64,000 nucleotides of DNA from DASWLF01 sp963768765. GTDB taxonomy: Bacteria; Desulfobacterota; Desulfobaccia; Desulfobaccales; 0-14-0-80-60-11. The stretch covers positions 124,001 through 188,000 of the forward strand of contig CAVYJK010000014.1 in NCBI GenBank assembly GCA_963768765.1, in the 5' to 3' direction. Made by a program: the position numbers and the translations under genes. Below, piece after piece: positions 8,654 through 18,252 of this stretch. Every line of letters starts with the position of its first letter. Within the stretch, counting starts at the first letter, position 1. The notes beneath the pieces were generated by a model. That model was not told where the DNA came from. It worked only from the letters and a program-made list of their open reading frames with translations, and made no database searches.

Positions 8654-10432
8654 ATGGGACTTAAACGGAGATTCTTCTCAGAGGTACAGCTGAACGGCCG
8701 CTCCCTGGCCGACTACCGCAGCGGCGCCGCCCCCATCCAGGACCGCTACCTGCTGAAGGACTACCTGGAGTACGTCCACCTCGAGAAGGGGCTGCTGGCC
8801 CCTTACAACGCCAGATACCCCCTCATCGAGCCCCGGGAGCTCCTGCCTTCCTTTGAAAAGACTTTCTCCGAATTCAAATACCTCCCCAGCTTCAGCATGG
8901 TGGCCTTCAACCGGCCGTTGTCCTACCAGGACGAGGTCTTTCAGTTCGACCTGCTGCACCTGCCGGTGGATGGCAAGAAGCGCACCGGCCGTGAAAACCT
9001 GGACAAGATCCTGCCCCATTTGGACCGGGATCTCCGGCCGCCCTGCAAACTGCGCTTCGGCGGCCTGGACCTCACCGACCTGGCCCATTATCAGGAGCTG
9101 CTGGATTATCTCTTCCACATGGACCGGGCCCACGTCATCGCCCGGGACCCCAAGGGCGATTTTCGCCTCCTGGGGGTGTACGGCTCTTTTCCGTCGGACC
9201 TGGACACCGAACTAAAGGCCCTGGGCCGCCGGCTGGCCAAGTTCAGGGGAGAGGACAGCGCCGCCTACGAGCGGGAACGGGAATTCGTCTACCAGTTCCT
9301 CATGGAGCTCTACGGCTTCCCCATCGCCTCGGAGCGCCGCACTTCCGCCGCCCTGTTCGCCCGGCGCCTGAGCCGCCTCAAGGAGCAGTACCTCATCAAG
9401 GTCCTGGGCTCCTCGGACCGCACCATCACCAGCCTGTCCGGCTTTGAGCAGAAGCGCTACCCCCTGGTGGAAAAAATGGCCTTGATTCCGTTGCCCCCGG
9501 GGATGGCCGAAGCCAACCCCCAGCTTGCCGACCAGGGTTTTTACGTGGACTTAAGGCGCCGGGTGGTGATCTTCAAGGTAACTTACCAGCAGCACAAGTA
9601 TAACTCCTTCAACGTCCTGGAAGACCGGGCCCTGTCGGTGCTGAAGCAGGAACTCATCCACCCCTGGGACGGGGGCCGGGAGCCCGGTCTCAACATCCTC
9701 AAGGACACCCGGCGTTCCCTGAAGGAGCTCACCGACATCGTCCGGGGCGAACACATGGGCTCCATCTCCTACAAGCGCAGCGACCTCATTATCTCCACCA
9801 AGACCCACGAGGACCGGCTCAAGTTCCTCTCGGCCTGGCTGGCCAAGAACCGGCGCCGTTTGGGCACTTACAGCCCCGAGACCTTTGAGGCGGCCAAAAA
9901 GGTGCTGAACAGCTACCTGCTCAACCGGGACTACCGGGACACCTTCACCAAATACCCGGAACTGCACCGGGAGGTGCTGCAGCAGCTGGCCTACCTGGAC
10001 CAGGCCCAACAGTTGCAGACCCTGGAAAAACTGGCCCAGCCGGGCAAAAGGCGCGGCCCGGGCCCCAGCCGTCGCCTGGCCCAGGCGGTGGCCTTCCTGG
10101 AGGACAAAAAAGGGGAGCTTCCTTATTTTTACCCTGATCTCTTTGCCAAGTGCCTCAACCTTTGGGTCCAGCTCCTCAATTATCCCTATTTCAAGAAGTT
10201 GGGGGCCCTGACCGCGCCTCCGGAAAGCGCTTTCCGCCTTCGGGTCTGGGAGATGCTGGCCCGGGGCCAGGCACTGGTGCCTCCGGTTGAAGGAGACCGC
10301 ACCACCAGGTGCAGACGGAGGCCAGCCGGGGCACGCCCTTTCCCCTCCTGGCCCCGGAGCCGTCCCGGCCCTCCTCCCCTGCCAAGGCTTGATCAGAAGG
10401 TGTCGGGAATCCTGGAACTCTGGGAAAATTGA
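8654..10432 (+). CDS. Large protein of unknown function
   Basis: 592 aa, not recognised. Soluble and charged, with aromatic-rich segments (DYLEYVHLEKGLL, FSMVAFNRPLSYQDEVFQF), a helical middle and a beta stretch FYVDLRRRVVIFKVTYQQHKY around residue 305. No transmembrane segment or known catalytic motif is visible. From about residue 548 the sequence turns abruptly Arg/Pro-rich. Another frame there ends naturally at about 10391, so the tail may be out of frame. It starts directly after the yjbQ stop and ends the pyrR operon. Confidence 0.7.
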   Translation: MGLKRRFFSEVQLNGRSLADYRSGAAPIQDRYLLKDYLEYVHLEKGLLAPYNARYPLIEPRELLPSFEKTFSEFKYLPSFSMVAFNRPLSYQDEVFQFDLLHLPVDGKKRTGRENLDKILPHLDRDLRPPCKLRFGGLDLTDLAHYQELLDYLFHMDRAHVIARDPKGDFRLLGVYGSFPSDLDTELKALGRRLAKFRGEDSAAYEREREFVYQFLMELYGFPIASERRTSAALFARRLSRLKEQYLIKVLGSSDRTITSLSGFEQKRYPLVEKMALIPLPPGMAEANPQLADQGFYVDLRRRVVIFKVTYQQHKYNSFNVLEDRALSVLKQELIHPWDGGREPGLNILKDTRRSLKELTDIVRGEHMGSISYKRSDLIISTKTHEDRLKFLSAWLAKNRRRLGTYSPETFEAAKKVLNSYLLNRDYRDTFTKYPELHREVLQQLAYLDQAQQLQTLEKLAQPGKRRGPGPSRRLAQAVAFLEDKKGELPYFYPDLFAKCLNLWVQLLNYPYFKKLGALTAPPESAFRLRVWEMLARGQALVPPVEGDRTTRCRRRPAGARPFPSWPRSRPGPPPLPRLDQKVSGILELWEN

Positions 10433-10560
10433 TTTTGTAAATTATCTTTAAGCTTTAATGTTCACAAGAAAATTTGGGCGTTTTAGGGTTAAAGTATGTT
10501 AATATATCAAGTTGGGACAAGCAAAGCTTGGCTGCCGCATAATCTCAGTTGAGAGAATAT

Positions 10561-12252
10561 ATGAAAGTCCTGTTTATCTCCCCTGAGTTTCCAGAAACCT
10601 TCTGGAGTCTCCGTCATGCCATTAAGTTCCTCGGCGCCAAGGCTCTCGGTCCGCCCCTGGCTCTCCTCACCGTGGCCGCCATGCTGCCCCCGGATTGGGA
10701 CAAGAAACTGGTGGACCTGAACGTGGAGCCGCTGACGGATGAGCACCTGGCCTGGTCTGATCTGGCTTTTGTCAGCGCCATGACCATCCAGTCTCCATCG
10801 GCGGACGCCATCATCCGGCGCTGCCGGGCCGCGGGGGTCAAAGTCTGTGCCGGCGGAGTCCATTTCAGCACCCCAGGGGCGCGGTTCGAGTCGGTGGATC
10901 ACCTCTTCATTGGCGAAGTGGAAGAGACCCTGCCAGTCTTCTTGGCGGACCTGGCCCAGGGCAAGGCTTTGCCGGAATACCGGACTTCCCGGTTTCCGGA
11001 TCTCGCCCGCTCGCCGGTGCCTGCCTGGAAGCTTCTTGACCATTCTCAGTATGTGCACATGTTGGTCCAAGTGTGCCGGGGCTGTCCCCACGACTGCGAT
11101 TTTTGCCACGTCATAGTGCTTTACGGCCGCCAACCTCGCTACAAGGATCTGAGCCAGGTCCTGGCCGAGCTCCAGGGGCTCTATGACGTGGGCTGGCGGA
11201 GGGATATTACCTTTGCCGACGACAATTTTATCTGTCATCATGGCAAGGCCAAGGACATCCTGCGAGTCCTGGTTCGCTGGCAAGCCGAACACGGCTATCC
11301 ATTTCTTTTCTTTGCCCAGGTCAGCATGGAAGTGGTGGACGATCCTGAATTGTTACCTCTCATGGCCCAGGCGGGCTTTGTGGGGCTCTTCCTCGGGATC
11401 GAAACCCCAGACCCTGCCTCGTTAAAGGAATGTAATAAGCACCAGAACCTCAACCGGGACCTGGTGGAGGCAGTGCGGACCATACAGGCCCACGGCATTG
11501 AAGTCAGCGGCGGCTTCATCGTGGGCTTTGACTCTGACTCCCCCGACGTCTTCGTCCATCAGGCGGACTTTATCGAAAAAGCCGCCATTCCTACGGCCAT
11601 GATCAACCTGCTGACCGCCGCCCCCGGCACCCGCCTGTACCGGCGCCTGGAGTCCGAAGGACGCCTCCTAGGGGAAAGTGACGGGGACACCACCATGAAT
11701 GCCGGCTGCCTTAACTTCATACCCAAGATGGGACGGGAGCGCTTGCTGGAGGGTTACAAAGCCCTCCTGGGCCGGCTCTTTGAGCCTGAGCCTTTCTACC
11801 AGCGAGTCCTCACCTTCTTGGGGCATTACCGGCCCAACCCCCTCCTTCCGGCCCGCCCCGCCACCCACCGGGAAGTACTGGCGGTTCTGAAAATCATCTT
11901 TGAGTTGGGCTTCAAAGAACCGGGCCGGCGGGCCTTCTGGTCTTTCCTAGGGCGCCTTCTCCGGCACCACCCCCAGCGTTTCCCCATGGGGATTTCCATA
12001 GCCGCGGCGGGCTACCATTACCGCATTATTACGCACCGGTTCTGTGGGCTAGCCTGTGAACCAGTTCCTGGGAGGACCACCGGGTCTAATCCCCCGAAAA
12101 AACTATCTTCATACCCAGACCAGAAACAAGAGTTAACAGATGCCAAAGCGTGGGAGCCCGAAGGTGATCAGGTGCCGGGAGGGAATAAAATCAATCAGAA
12201 TTTCCCCCGGGAACCAGGTACCTTTATACAGGCTACCGAAGTGGAGAAATAG
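10561..12252 (+). CDS. B12-binding-type radical SAM protein (DUF4070 class)
   Basis: 563 aa from the ATG at 10561. An in-frame TTG at 10549 is less likely, and GAGAG lies 5 bases ahead of the ATG. The N-terminal 130 residues have the cobalamin-binding-type fold without the full DxHxxG motif. The cluster CxxxCxxC is C175, C179, C182 (GCPHDCDFC). FADDNF and GFIVGFDSD are typical of this radical SAM class. Start MKVLFISPEFPETFWSLRHA resembles the HpnP/DUF4070 group, which includes hopanoid methylases, but the substrate cannot be told. The last 60 residues are low-conservation. It stands alone, with no hopanoid gene beside it. Confidence 0.8.
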   Translation: MKVLFISPEFPETFWSLRHAIKFLGAKALGPPLALLTVAAMLPPDWDKKLVDLNVEPLTDEHLAWSDLAFVSAMTIQSPSADAIIRRCRAAGVKVCAGGVHFSTPGARFESVDHLFIGEVEETLPVFLADLAQGKALPEYRTSRFPDLARSPVPAWKLLDHSQYVHMLVQVCRGCPHDCDFCHVIVLYGRQPRYKDLSQVLAELQGLYDVGWRRDITFADDNFICHHGKAKDILRVLVRWQAEHGYPFLFFAQVSMEVVDDPELLPLMAQAGFVGLFLGIETPDPASLKECNKHQNLNRDLVEAVRTIQAHGIEVSGGFIVGFDSDSPDVFVHQADFIEKAAIPTAMINLLTAAPGTRLYRRLESEGRLLGESDGDTTMNAGCLNFIPKMGRERLLEGYKALLGRLFEPEPFYQRVLTFLGHYRPNPLLPARPATHREVLAVLKIIFELGFKEPGRRAFWSFLGRLLRHHPQRFPMGISIAAAGYHYRIITHRFCGLACEPVPGRTTGSNPPKKLSSYPDQKQELTDAKAWEPEGDQVPGGNKINQNFPREPGTFIQATEVEK

Positions 12253-12357
12253 CCCATCAGGCATACCTGTCAATAACTGCTATAATATAGTCAGATTGAG
12301 ACCTAATAATTTCTTTTTATATTTTCCAATTATTGATCGTCAACCCTGATCCCGGAT

Positions 12358-13174
12358 ATGACCCAGATAGCCGCCCCGAGCAGTTGGCACTTTGAAGACC
12401 GGGGCCAGGGCCCCCCGCTGCTGCTGCTCCACGGCCTGGGGGCCTCCAGCTTTTCCTGGCGCCATAATCTGGCGCCCCTGGGGAGGCACTTCCGGGTCCT
12501 GGCCCCGGACCTGCCGCCCCACGGGCGCTCCCCCGCGCCGCTTAACGCTGATTACCATATCGCGGCCCTGGCCGCCGCGGTCCTGGATTTTCTGGATCGC
12601 CAGGGGATCCCCCGGGCGGCGCTGGCGGGCAACTCCCTGGGGGGCGGTCTGGCCCTGCTGCTGGCCCGGGACTATCCGGAGCGCATCTCCCGCCCTGGCG
12701 CTCCTGGCCCCCGCCGCGGCCCTGACCCGGGTCCCCTGGATATTTTACCCCCTGCGCCTGCCTTGGCTGGGCCCGTTGGCTGCCGTGCTCCTGGGGCCCT
12801 GGATCATCCCCCTGGCCCTGCGCCTGGCCTATCACCGCTGGGAACTCATCACCCCCGAGGTGGTGGCCGGATACGCCCTGCCCTTCCGGGACCGGCGCCG
12901 TCGCCTGGCCCTGGCCTCCCTCTGCCGGCAACTCCAGATCGGGCCCCTGTCCCAGGTGGAAGCCCTGCTCCAGGAAATTCGCCAGCCCGTAGCCCTCATC
13001 TGGGGGGCCAAGGACCGCATCTTGCCGGTAAATCAGGCCTACTGGATGAAGGCGCGGCTCCCCCAGGCCGAATTTCACCTGCTCCCGGAAGTGGGCCACG
13101 CCCCCCAGGAGGAGGCCCCGGCCGCGGTGAACAAAATTATCATTGCTTTTTTGACCCGTTCATTAAAGAATTAA
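12358..13174 (+). CDS. Alpha/beta hydrolase, one frameshift
   Basis: Alpha/beta hydrolase fold: oxyanion segment LLLLHGLGASSFSW, nucleophile elbow GNSLGG at about residue 92, acid region LIWGAKDRILPV and catalytic His in PEVGHAPQEEAP near the C-terminus. The substrate is unknown. The reading frame breaks by one extra C at 12689-12691, where YPERIS should continue into ALALLAPAAAL in the next frame. Corrected length is 271 aa, normal for the family. All catalytic residues are kept on either side, so a sequence error is likely. Confidence 0.8.
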
Positions 13175-13394
13175 TGACAGGGTAATACCCGCTCTTCACG
13201 TCGAAGGGAACTCATCGCCACGGGAGGGTGACGGGCGCCGCTAACAGGCTGTTGAAAACCGGCTGATTGCCGCTAATTGTCATTCTGAGCGGAGCGAAGA
13301 ATCAAGCGATTTCACCGGACTAGACCCTTCGCCTTTGACTCAGGGTGACAGAAAACGGGGCGGTCAACAGCGTGCTAAACCCCGCCAAAAACAC

Positions 13395-13622
13395 ATGAAG
13401 AAAAACATCATTCCATTTGCCAGGGCGCAACGTTCCGTCAAGGAGGTGGTGGAGCGGTTCTATCAGGACCTCGACGACATCGAGGAGATCGTCATCATCG
13501 CCAAGGACCGGGAGGGGGAATGGATCTTCGCCAACTCGGAGCTGGAAAACGAACTGGAATGGATCGGTAGCCTCTATAAATTCATCAACAAGGCCATCCT
13601 GGAAGACGGGGAGGATTTTTAG
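13395..13622 (+). CDS. Small acidic protein of unknown function
   Basis: 75 aa starting MKKNIIPFARAQRSVKEVVE and ending in an acidic tail (EDGEDF). Predicted as helix-strand-helix, soluble. It was not recognised. The ATG at 13395 was preferred over the frame start at 13335 because the upstream codons lie in repeat-like DNA. Confidence 0.5.
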   Translation: MKKNIIPFARAQRSVKEVVERFYQDLDDIEEIVIIAKDREGEWIFANSELENELEWIGSLYKFINKAILEDGEDF

Positions 13623-13748
13623 GTTCCGGCAGAAGTCTCCGGGGTGGGTTTGGCCCGCCCCGGCCGCTAGGGGAAAACTAAAGAGGCGGGGCCCCTGGCT
13701 CCGCCTCAAGCATTTCTGATACCAAGCCAGGTGATTGTGTTAAGATGC

Positions 13749-14015
13749 TTAATCGGGGCAAGATGATCTTGGAGCAGGGAGGATTCCTGTGCCCATCTTT
13801 TTGCCGGCGTGAAAAACCGCGGTAAAGATGGCTGCCACCTCGATAGCGGGCCGGGTCGTAGTCCACCGCAGAAAACATCCTGGCCCGGGTATATACCCCA
13901 CTTTGCTCACCCCGGCCATCTCCTCCAAAGCGGCGCGCACCGCGTCGGGGCAGCCCATTCACACGAAGCCCCCCTTCGTAACCATGCCTTCGACTTTGAA
14001 CCTTACGGTTGCCAT
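13749..14015 (-). CDS. HMA-domain metal-binding protein with in-frame TGA, frame-disrupted
   Basis: Reading from ATG 14015 gives a ferredoxin-like heavy-metal-associated domain: MATVRFKVEGM, then the helix PDAVRAALEEMAGV, then EVAAIFTAVFHAGKKMG. Codon 19 (13961-13959) is TGA and is followed by Met-Gly-Cys, so TGA sits exactly at the first Cys of the CxxC metal site (V-TGA-M-G-C). A GC-rich hairpin (GCGG...CCGC) begins about 15 bases downstream, as for a bacterial SECIS. The strand DVFSVDYDPAR is only readable by removing single bases near 13882, 13869 and 13845. It is either a selenoprotein gene with sequence errors or a decayed gene. Confidence 0.45.
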
Positions 14016-14114
14016 CCCCTTTAACCTTTGGTTCCCAATAGTACCCGGTAGGGGAATTGCATGTCTTGGCAATCCCTGAAACAGAAAGTGTAGCCGCAGG
14101 CTTTGGCCTGCACC

Positions 14115-14140
14115 TGCACAGGCGAGACGCCTGTGCCACC
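14115..14140. repeat. Dispersed palindrome, CAGGCGTCTCGCCTG family
   Basis: Inverted repeat GCACAGGCGAGACGCCTGTG. Related copies are at 19204-19230 and 59665-59692, and all are intergenic. Confidence 0.65.
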
Positions 14141-14188
14141 AAGTTAATTGGTGACCCGGCGGGGAAATGGCCCCGCACCGCGCCCCGG

Positions 14189-15437
14189 TTAGAGATCGAA
14201 ATGAATTTTTCCCTCTCTCACCGGCCCCAACAGGGTCAGGGCCCAGTTTTCCGGCCGGAACAGGTCCCGGGCCAGTTCCATGATCTCCTCCGGGGTGACT
14301 TGCAGCAATCCCCGGACGATTTCCTCCAGGGGAATGTAGTGGCCGAAATGGATCTCATTCTTGGCCAGGCGCATCATCAGGTGGTCGCAGTCCTCCGCCG
14401 CCAGGTAAACGGAGCCCCGCACGTATTCCCGGGCCGCCTCCAGCTCCGCGGGCCGGACCGGCGCTTCTTGCATTTTCTTGAGTTCGCGGCGCAAAGCCGC
14501 CAGCAAGGGCTCCAGGTTCTGGGGGCTCACCCCGGCGGCAATCTCCAGCAGCCCGGTGTCGCTGAAAAAGTTCAGGTAGGCGTAGATGGCATAGGCCAGC
14601 CCCAGCTCCTCCCGGATCACCTGGAAGAGGCGGGAGCTCATGTTGCCTCCCAGAATGAGCTGCAGCATGGTGGCGGTGAAGCGCCGCGGGTCGCCGACCC
14701 CCACCCCCTGGGTACCCAGGCAGAGATAGACCTGCTCCAGGTCCCGGGGAAAGAGGTAGACCCCCGGAAAAGTGGCAGCCGCACTGCGGCTCCGGGGCGG
14801 CACCCCGTTCACGAAACCTTCAAAGGCCGGCGCCATGAGGTCCACCAGTTCCTGGTGGCTGACCCGGCCGGCCGCGGCCACCACCGTCTCTTCCGGGCGG
14901 TAGGCGGCCCGGCGGTAGGCCAGCAGGTTCTCCCGGCCCACCCCGGCAATCTTCTCCGGCTCCCCCAGAACGGGCCGGCCCAGGGGCGAATCCCCCCAAA
15001 AGCTGCGGGCGAAGAGGACCTGCGCCAGGTCTTCCGGGTTGTCGTCCTGGGCGTAAATCTCTTCCAGAATGACCCGGCGCTCCTTCTCCAGGTCTTCGGC
15101 TTGATAAAGGGGATTGAGAAAGACGTCGCTCAGCAAATCAACCAGGCGGGGGAGCTGATCCGCCAGGACCTTGCCGTGGAAGCAGGTCTGCTCCTTGCCG
15201 GTGAAGGCGTTGCAGATGCCCCCTATCTGGTCGATCTCCCGGGCGATCTCCATAGGCGGTGCGCCTGGGGGTGCCTTTGAAGGCCAGGTGTTCCAGGAAG
15301 TGGCTGAGGCCGTTTTCGTCCCCGGCCTCATCCCTGGACCCCACATTGAGCCACACCCCCACGGCTACCGAATGAAAATGAGGAACTTCCTCGGTAACTA
15401 TCCTCAGGCCGTTATTAACGACGGTTTTTTGGACCAC
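14189..15437 (-). CDS. M16 family zinc peptidase (processing-peptidase-like), one frameshift
   Basis: Insulinase/mitochondrial-processing-peptidase type. The inverted zinc motif HFLEH is at residues 46-50 (GLSHFLEHLAFKG), and the downstream Glu ligand is in the RRVILEEI region. GTG 15437 is used, with GAAGAGG just upstream, overlapping the pnp stop by 23 bases. One extra base at 15254 interrupts the frame between GTPRRTA and MEIAREIDQIGG. Corrected length is 415 aa, standard for the family. Such genes often follow pnp in bacteria. It is probably a sequence error. Confidence 0.88.
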
Positions 15438-17556
15438 GGCCTCTTCTTTCCGATTCCTGCGGCTGCATGCCCTCCGGTACCGGCAGCAAGGCCTTGCGGG
15501 ACAGGCGAATCTTTCCTTGCCGGTCCACGTCCAGGACCTTGACATCCAGCTCGTCGCCTTCCTTCAGGACGTCGGTGACGTTCTGTACCCGGTGGTGCTC
15601 CAGTTCCGAGATGTGGACCAGGCCGTCGGTGCCCGGCAGAATCTCCACAAAGGCGCCGAAGTCCATGATCTTCTTGACTTTGCCATGGTAGACCTTGCCG
15701 ATCTCGGCCTCCGCGGTAATCTCATTGATAATGCGGATGGCTTCGTCCGCCGCCTTCTGGTCCGGGGACGAGATGTGGATGCGGCCGTCGTCCTCGATGT
15801 CGATCTTGACCCCGGTGGCGGCCACGATCTGCTTCACCATCTTGCCGCCGGGGCCGATGACTTCCCGGATCTTGTCGGGATTGATCTGGATGACGATGAT
15901 CTTGGGGGCGTGCTCCTTCAGGGTGGGCGACGGCTCGGCGATGACCTCGTTCATCTTTCCCAGGATATGGAGCCGGGCCTCCCGGGCCTGGCTCAGGGCC
16001 TGGGCCATGATCTCCCGGGTGAGCCCCGTCATCTTGATATCCATCTGCAAGGCGGTGATGCCCTGGGCCGTGCCGGCCACTTTGAAGTCCATGTCTCCCA
16101 GGGCGTCTTCATCGCCCAGGATGTCGGAGAGCACCGCCACCTGGTCATCTTCCTTGATGAGGCCCATGGCCACTCCGGCCACCGCCCCCTTGATGGGGAC
16201 GCCGGCGTCCATGAGCGACATGGAGGCGCCGCACACCGTGGCCATGGAAGAGGAGCCGTTGGAGGACAGGATCTCGGAGACGATGCGGATGGTGTACGGG
16301 AACTCTTCCGCCGAGGGCAGCGCCGGGGAGATGGCCCGCTCCGCCAGGGCCCCGTGACCGATTTCCCGGCGTCCCGGACCCCGGAGCATGCGGGTCTCGC
16401 CCACGGAGTACGGCGGGAAGTTGTAATGCAGCATGAAGGACTTGAAGGTCTCCCCCACCAGGGTTTCGATCTTCTGTTCGTCCGACGGCGTCCCCAGGGT
16501 GGCCACGGCCATGGCCTGGGTTTCGCCCCGGGTGAAGACCGCCGAGCCGTGGGTGCGGCTCAGCATGCCGATCTCACAGGTTATGGGGCGGATCTCGGTG
16601 AAGCTGCGGCCGTCGACGCGCCGCTGCTCCCGGACCACCATCTGGCGCACCACGCGCTTCTGGGCGTCCTTGATCAGGCCGGCCACCACCTTCTCCTGCC
16701 CTTCCACTTCCGGCCCCAGGTCGGCCAGGACTTCTTCCTTTACCTGGGCCATGCCCTGGCGGCGGGCCAGTTTCTCCGGCTGCTTCACCGCCTGGATAAT
16801 CCGGTCCCGGGCCAGGGCTTCGATTTTCTGGGGCAGATCGCCGTAATCCGGCGGCGCCGGCGCCGGGTGCTTGGGCAGCCCGATCTCTTCCCGCATCCGG
16901 CTGATGAGGGCCAGGATGGGCTGGATCTGCTCCTGGGCGAAGAACAGGGCCTCCAGGACTTCGTCCTCCTGCACCATGTTGGCGCCGGCTTCCACCATGA
17001 CCAGGCCCTGGGGGGCGCCGGCCACGATGAGGTTGAGGCTGCTCTCCTTCAGCTGGGAATTGGTGGGGTTGACGATGAGTTGCCCGCCAATCTTGCCCAC
17101 CCGCACCGCGGCCACCGGGCCGTGGAAGGGGATGTCGGAAATCTCCAGGGCTGCGGCGGCGCCGTTTAAGGCCACCACGTCCGGATCGTTTTCCAGGTCG
17201 CCGGAGAGCACCGTGGCGATGATCTGGATCTCGTTGATGAGTCCCTTGGGGAACAGCGGCCGCAGGGGCCGGTCAATAAACCGGGAGGTCAGGGTCTCCT
17301 TCTCGCTGGGGCGTCCGATCTCCCGCCGGAAAAAGCCACCGGGGACCCGCCCCGCGGCGTAGGCCTTTTCAATATAATCCACGGTTAACGGCAAAAAGTC
17401 GATGCCCTCCCGGACATCATCGGACATCACCGCGGTGACCAGCACCGCGCTTTCGCCGTATCTTACCAGCACCGAACCGCTGGCTTGCTGGGCGTACCGG
17501 CCCGTTTCGAAAAGGAGGTCCCGGCCTCCGATTTCTACGTTAAATATCTTGGACAT
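15415..17556 (-). CDS. pnp: Polyribonucleotide nucleotidyltransferase (PNPase)
   Basis: Phosphorolytic 3'-5' exoribonuclease, component of mRNA decay. 713 aa. Two RNase PH domains (about 10-220 and 320-540) are separated by the helical linker. A KH domain (IREVIGPGGKMVKQI) lies near residue 575, and a C-terminal S1 domain (GKVKKIMDFGAFVEILPG) near 630-695. ATG at 17556 has GGAGG 14 bases ahead, a rather long spacing. It is 18 bases after rpsO, the classic rpsO-pnp pair. Pnp often represses its own mRNA there, but no processing hairpin was identified. Confidence 0.97.
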   Translation of the reverse strand: MSKIFNVEIGGRDLLFETGRYAQQASGSVLVRYGESAVLVTAVMSDDVREGIDFLPLTVDYIEKAYAAGRVPGGFFRREIGRPSEKETLTSRFIDRPLRPLFPKGLINEIQIIATVLSGDLENDPDVVALNGAAAALEISDIPFHGPVAAVRVGKIGGQLIVNPTNSQLKESSLNLIVAGAPQGLVMVEAGANMVQEDEVLEALFFAQEQIQPILALISRMREEIGLPKHPAPAPPDYGDLPQKIEALARDRIIQAVKQPEKLARRQGMAQVKEEVLADLGPEVEGQEKVVAGLIKDAQKRVVRQMVVREQRRVDGRSFTEIRPITCEIGMLSRTHGSAVFTRGETQAMAVATLGTPSDEQKIETLVGETFKSFMLHYNFPPYSVGETRMLRGPGRREIGHGALAERAISPALPSAEEFPYTIRIVSEILSSNGSSSMATVCGASMSLMDAGVPIKGAVAGVAMGLIKEDDQVAVLSDILGDEDALGDMDFKVAGTAQGITALQMDIKMTGLTREIMAQALSQAREARLHILGKMNEVIAEPSPTLKEHAPKIIVIQINPDKIREVIGPGGKMVKQIVAATGVKIDIEDDGRIHISSPDQKAADEAIRIINEITAEAEIGKVYHGKVKKIMDFGAFVEILPGTDGLVHISELEHHRVQNVTDVLKEGDELDVKVLDVDRQGKIRLSRKALLPVPEGMQPQESERRGRGPKNRR

Positions 17557-17574
17557 ATCAGTCAGTTGAGCCTC

Positions 17575-17844
17575 CTATTTTCTCAGACCCAGTTGCTCGA
17601 TGAGGGTCCGATAGCGATCGATGTCTTTGGTCTTCAAGTAGTTCAGGAGCCGCCGGCGCTGGCCCACCAGTTTGATCAGCCCCCGGCGGGAGTGGTGATC
17701 TTTGGCGTGACTCTTGAAGTGGTCCGTCAAGTAACTGATTCTCTCGCTCAAAATGGCCACCTGCACTTCCGGAGAGCCAGTGTCCGCGTCGTGCAGCCGA
17801 TACCGGTTAATAATCTCCTGCTTTTGATCCGTTGATAAGCCCAC
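17575..17844 (-). CDS. rpsO: Ribosomal protein S15
   Basis: 89 aa, the usual length. It binds 16S rRNA helices 20-22 early in 30S assembly. The signature HSRRGLIKLVGQRRRLLNYLK is complete. Start is GTG at 17844 with AAAGGAGG 5 bases upstream. It precedes pnp with an 18-base gap. Confidence 0.97.
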   Translation of the reverse strand: MGLSTDQKQEIINRYRLHDADTGSPEVQVAILSERISYLTDHFKSHAKDHHSRRGLIKLVGQRRRLLNYLKTKDIDRYRTLIEQLGLRK

Positions 17845-18252
17845 GTCTTCCTCCTTTGGCTAATCAGTTAAGCTTGCTTGGCTTTTGCAGTCCATTTTTT
17901 GTTCTTCACCCGGGAAACGCACCCCTGTTCCCTGCGGAGAGGGCTGGGGAGGGGAAGCTCCTCGACCTGGGGCCAGGTTAGGCCCGCGGCGCTGGCCGGC
18001 CGCCTCCTGGCGATTTTATGGCTCATGCATCCATATCTTGGGCCTCTCCCTTGCAATAAGAATTAGCTGCCAATACAGGGTTTCGCAAGTAGCTTACCTT
18101 AGGCGTAAACCTTTTCTCCCTCCCCCTTGATGGGGGGGGTTGGGGTGGGGGTGAAAATTGCTGCCATTCTCCCCCTCCCCCCGGCCCCCTCCCATAAGTG
18201 GAGGGGGAGTTTTGCCCATAAAAACCTTTAAGGTAATTAATACCGCTATTTC
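17845..18252. other. Repeat-rich intergenic stretch
   Basis: 408 bases between truB and rpsO. It includes G/C-rich CCCTCCCCC / GGGGGAGGG inverted segments (18115-18210). No convincing gene was found, and no rpsO promoter could be assigned. Confidence 0.6.
18115..18210. repeat. CCCTCCCC...GGGGAGGG inverted repeats
   Basis: Two nested C-run/G-run palindromes. Same style as those at 37353-37391, 46194-46230 and 54013-54112. Confidence 0.5.

Larger units (their letters stand above)
13623..14188. other. Region without an intact gene
   Basis: 566 bases between the small acidic protein and the M16 peptidase. It holds the disrupted HMA gene and the palindrome at 14115-14140. A 166-codon minus frame over it (13678-14178) only partly follows the HMA gene and is not a separate protein. 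Confidence 0.6.

Noticed and set aside
14057..15280. Long plus-strand frame (407 codons)
   Set aside because: Antisense shadow of the M16 peptidase. It is His/Gly/Gln-rich with no family pattern, a by-product of GC-rich third positions.
15517..17169. 550-codon plus-strand frame
   Set aside because: Antisense to pnp, whose domains are complete on the minus strand.
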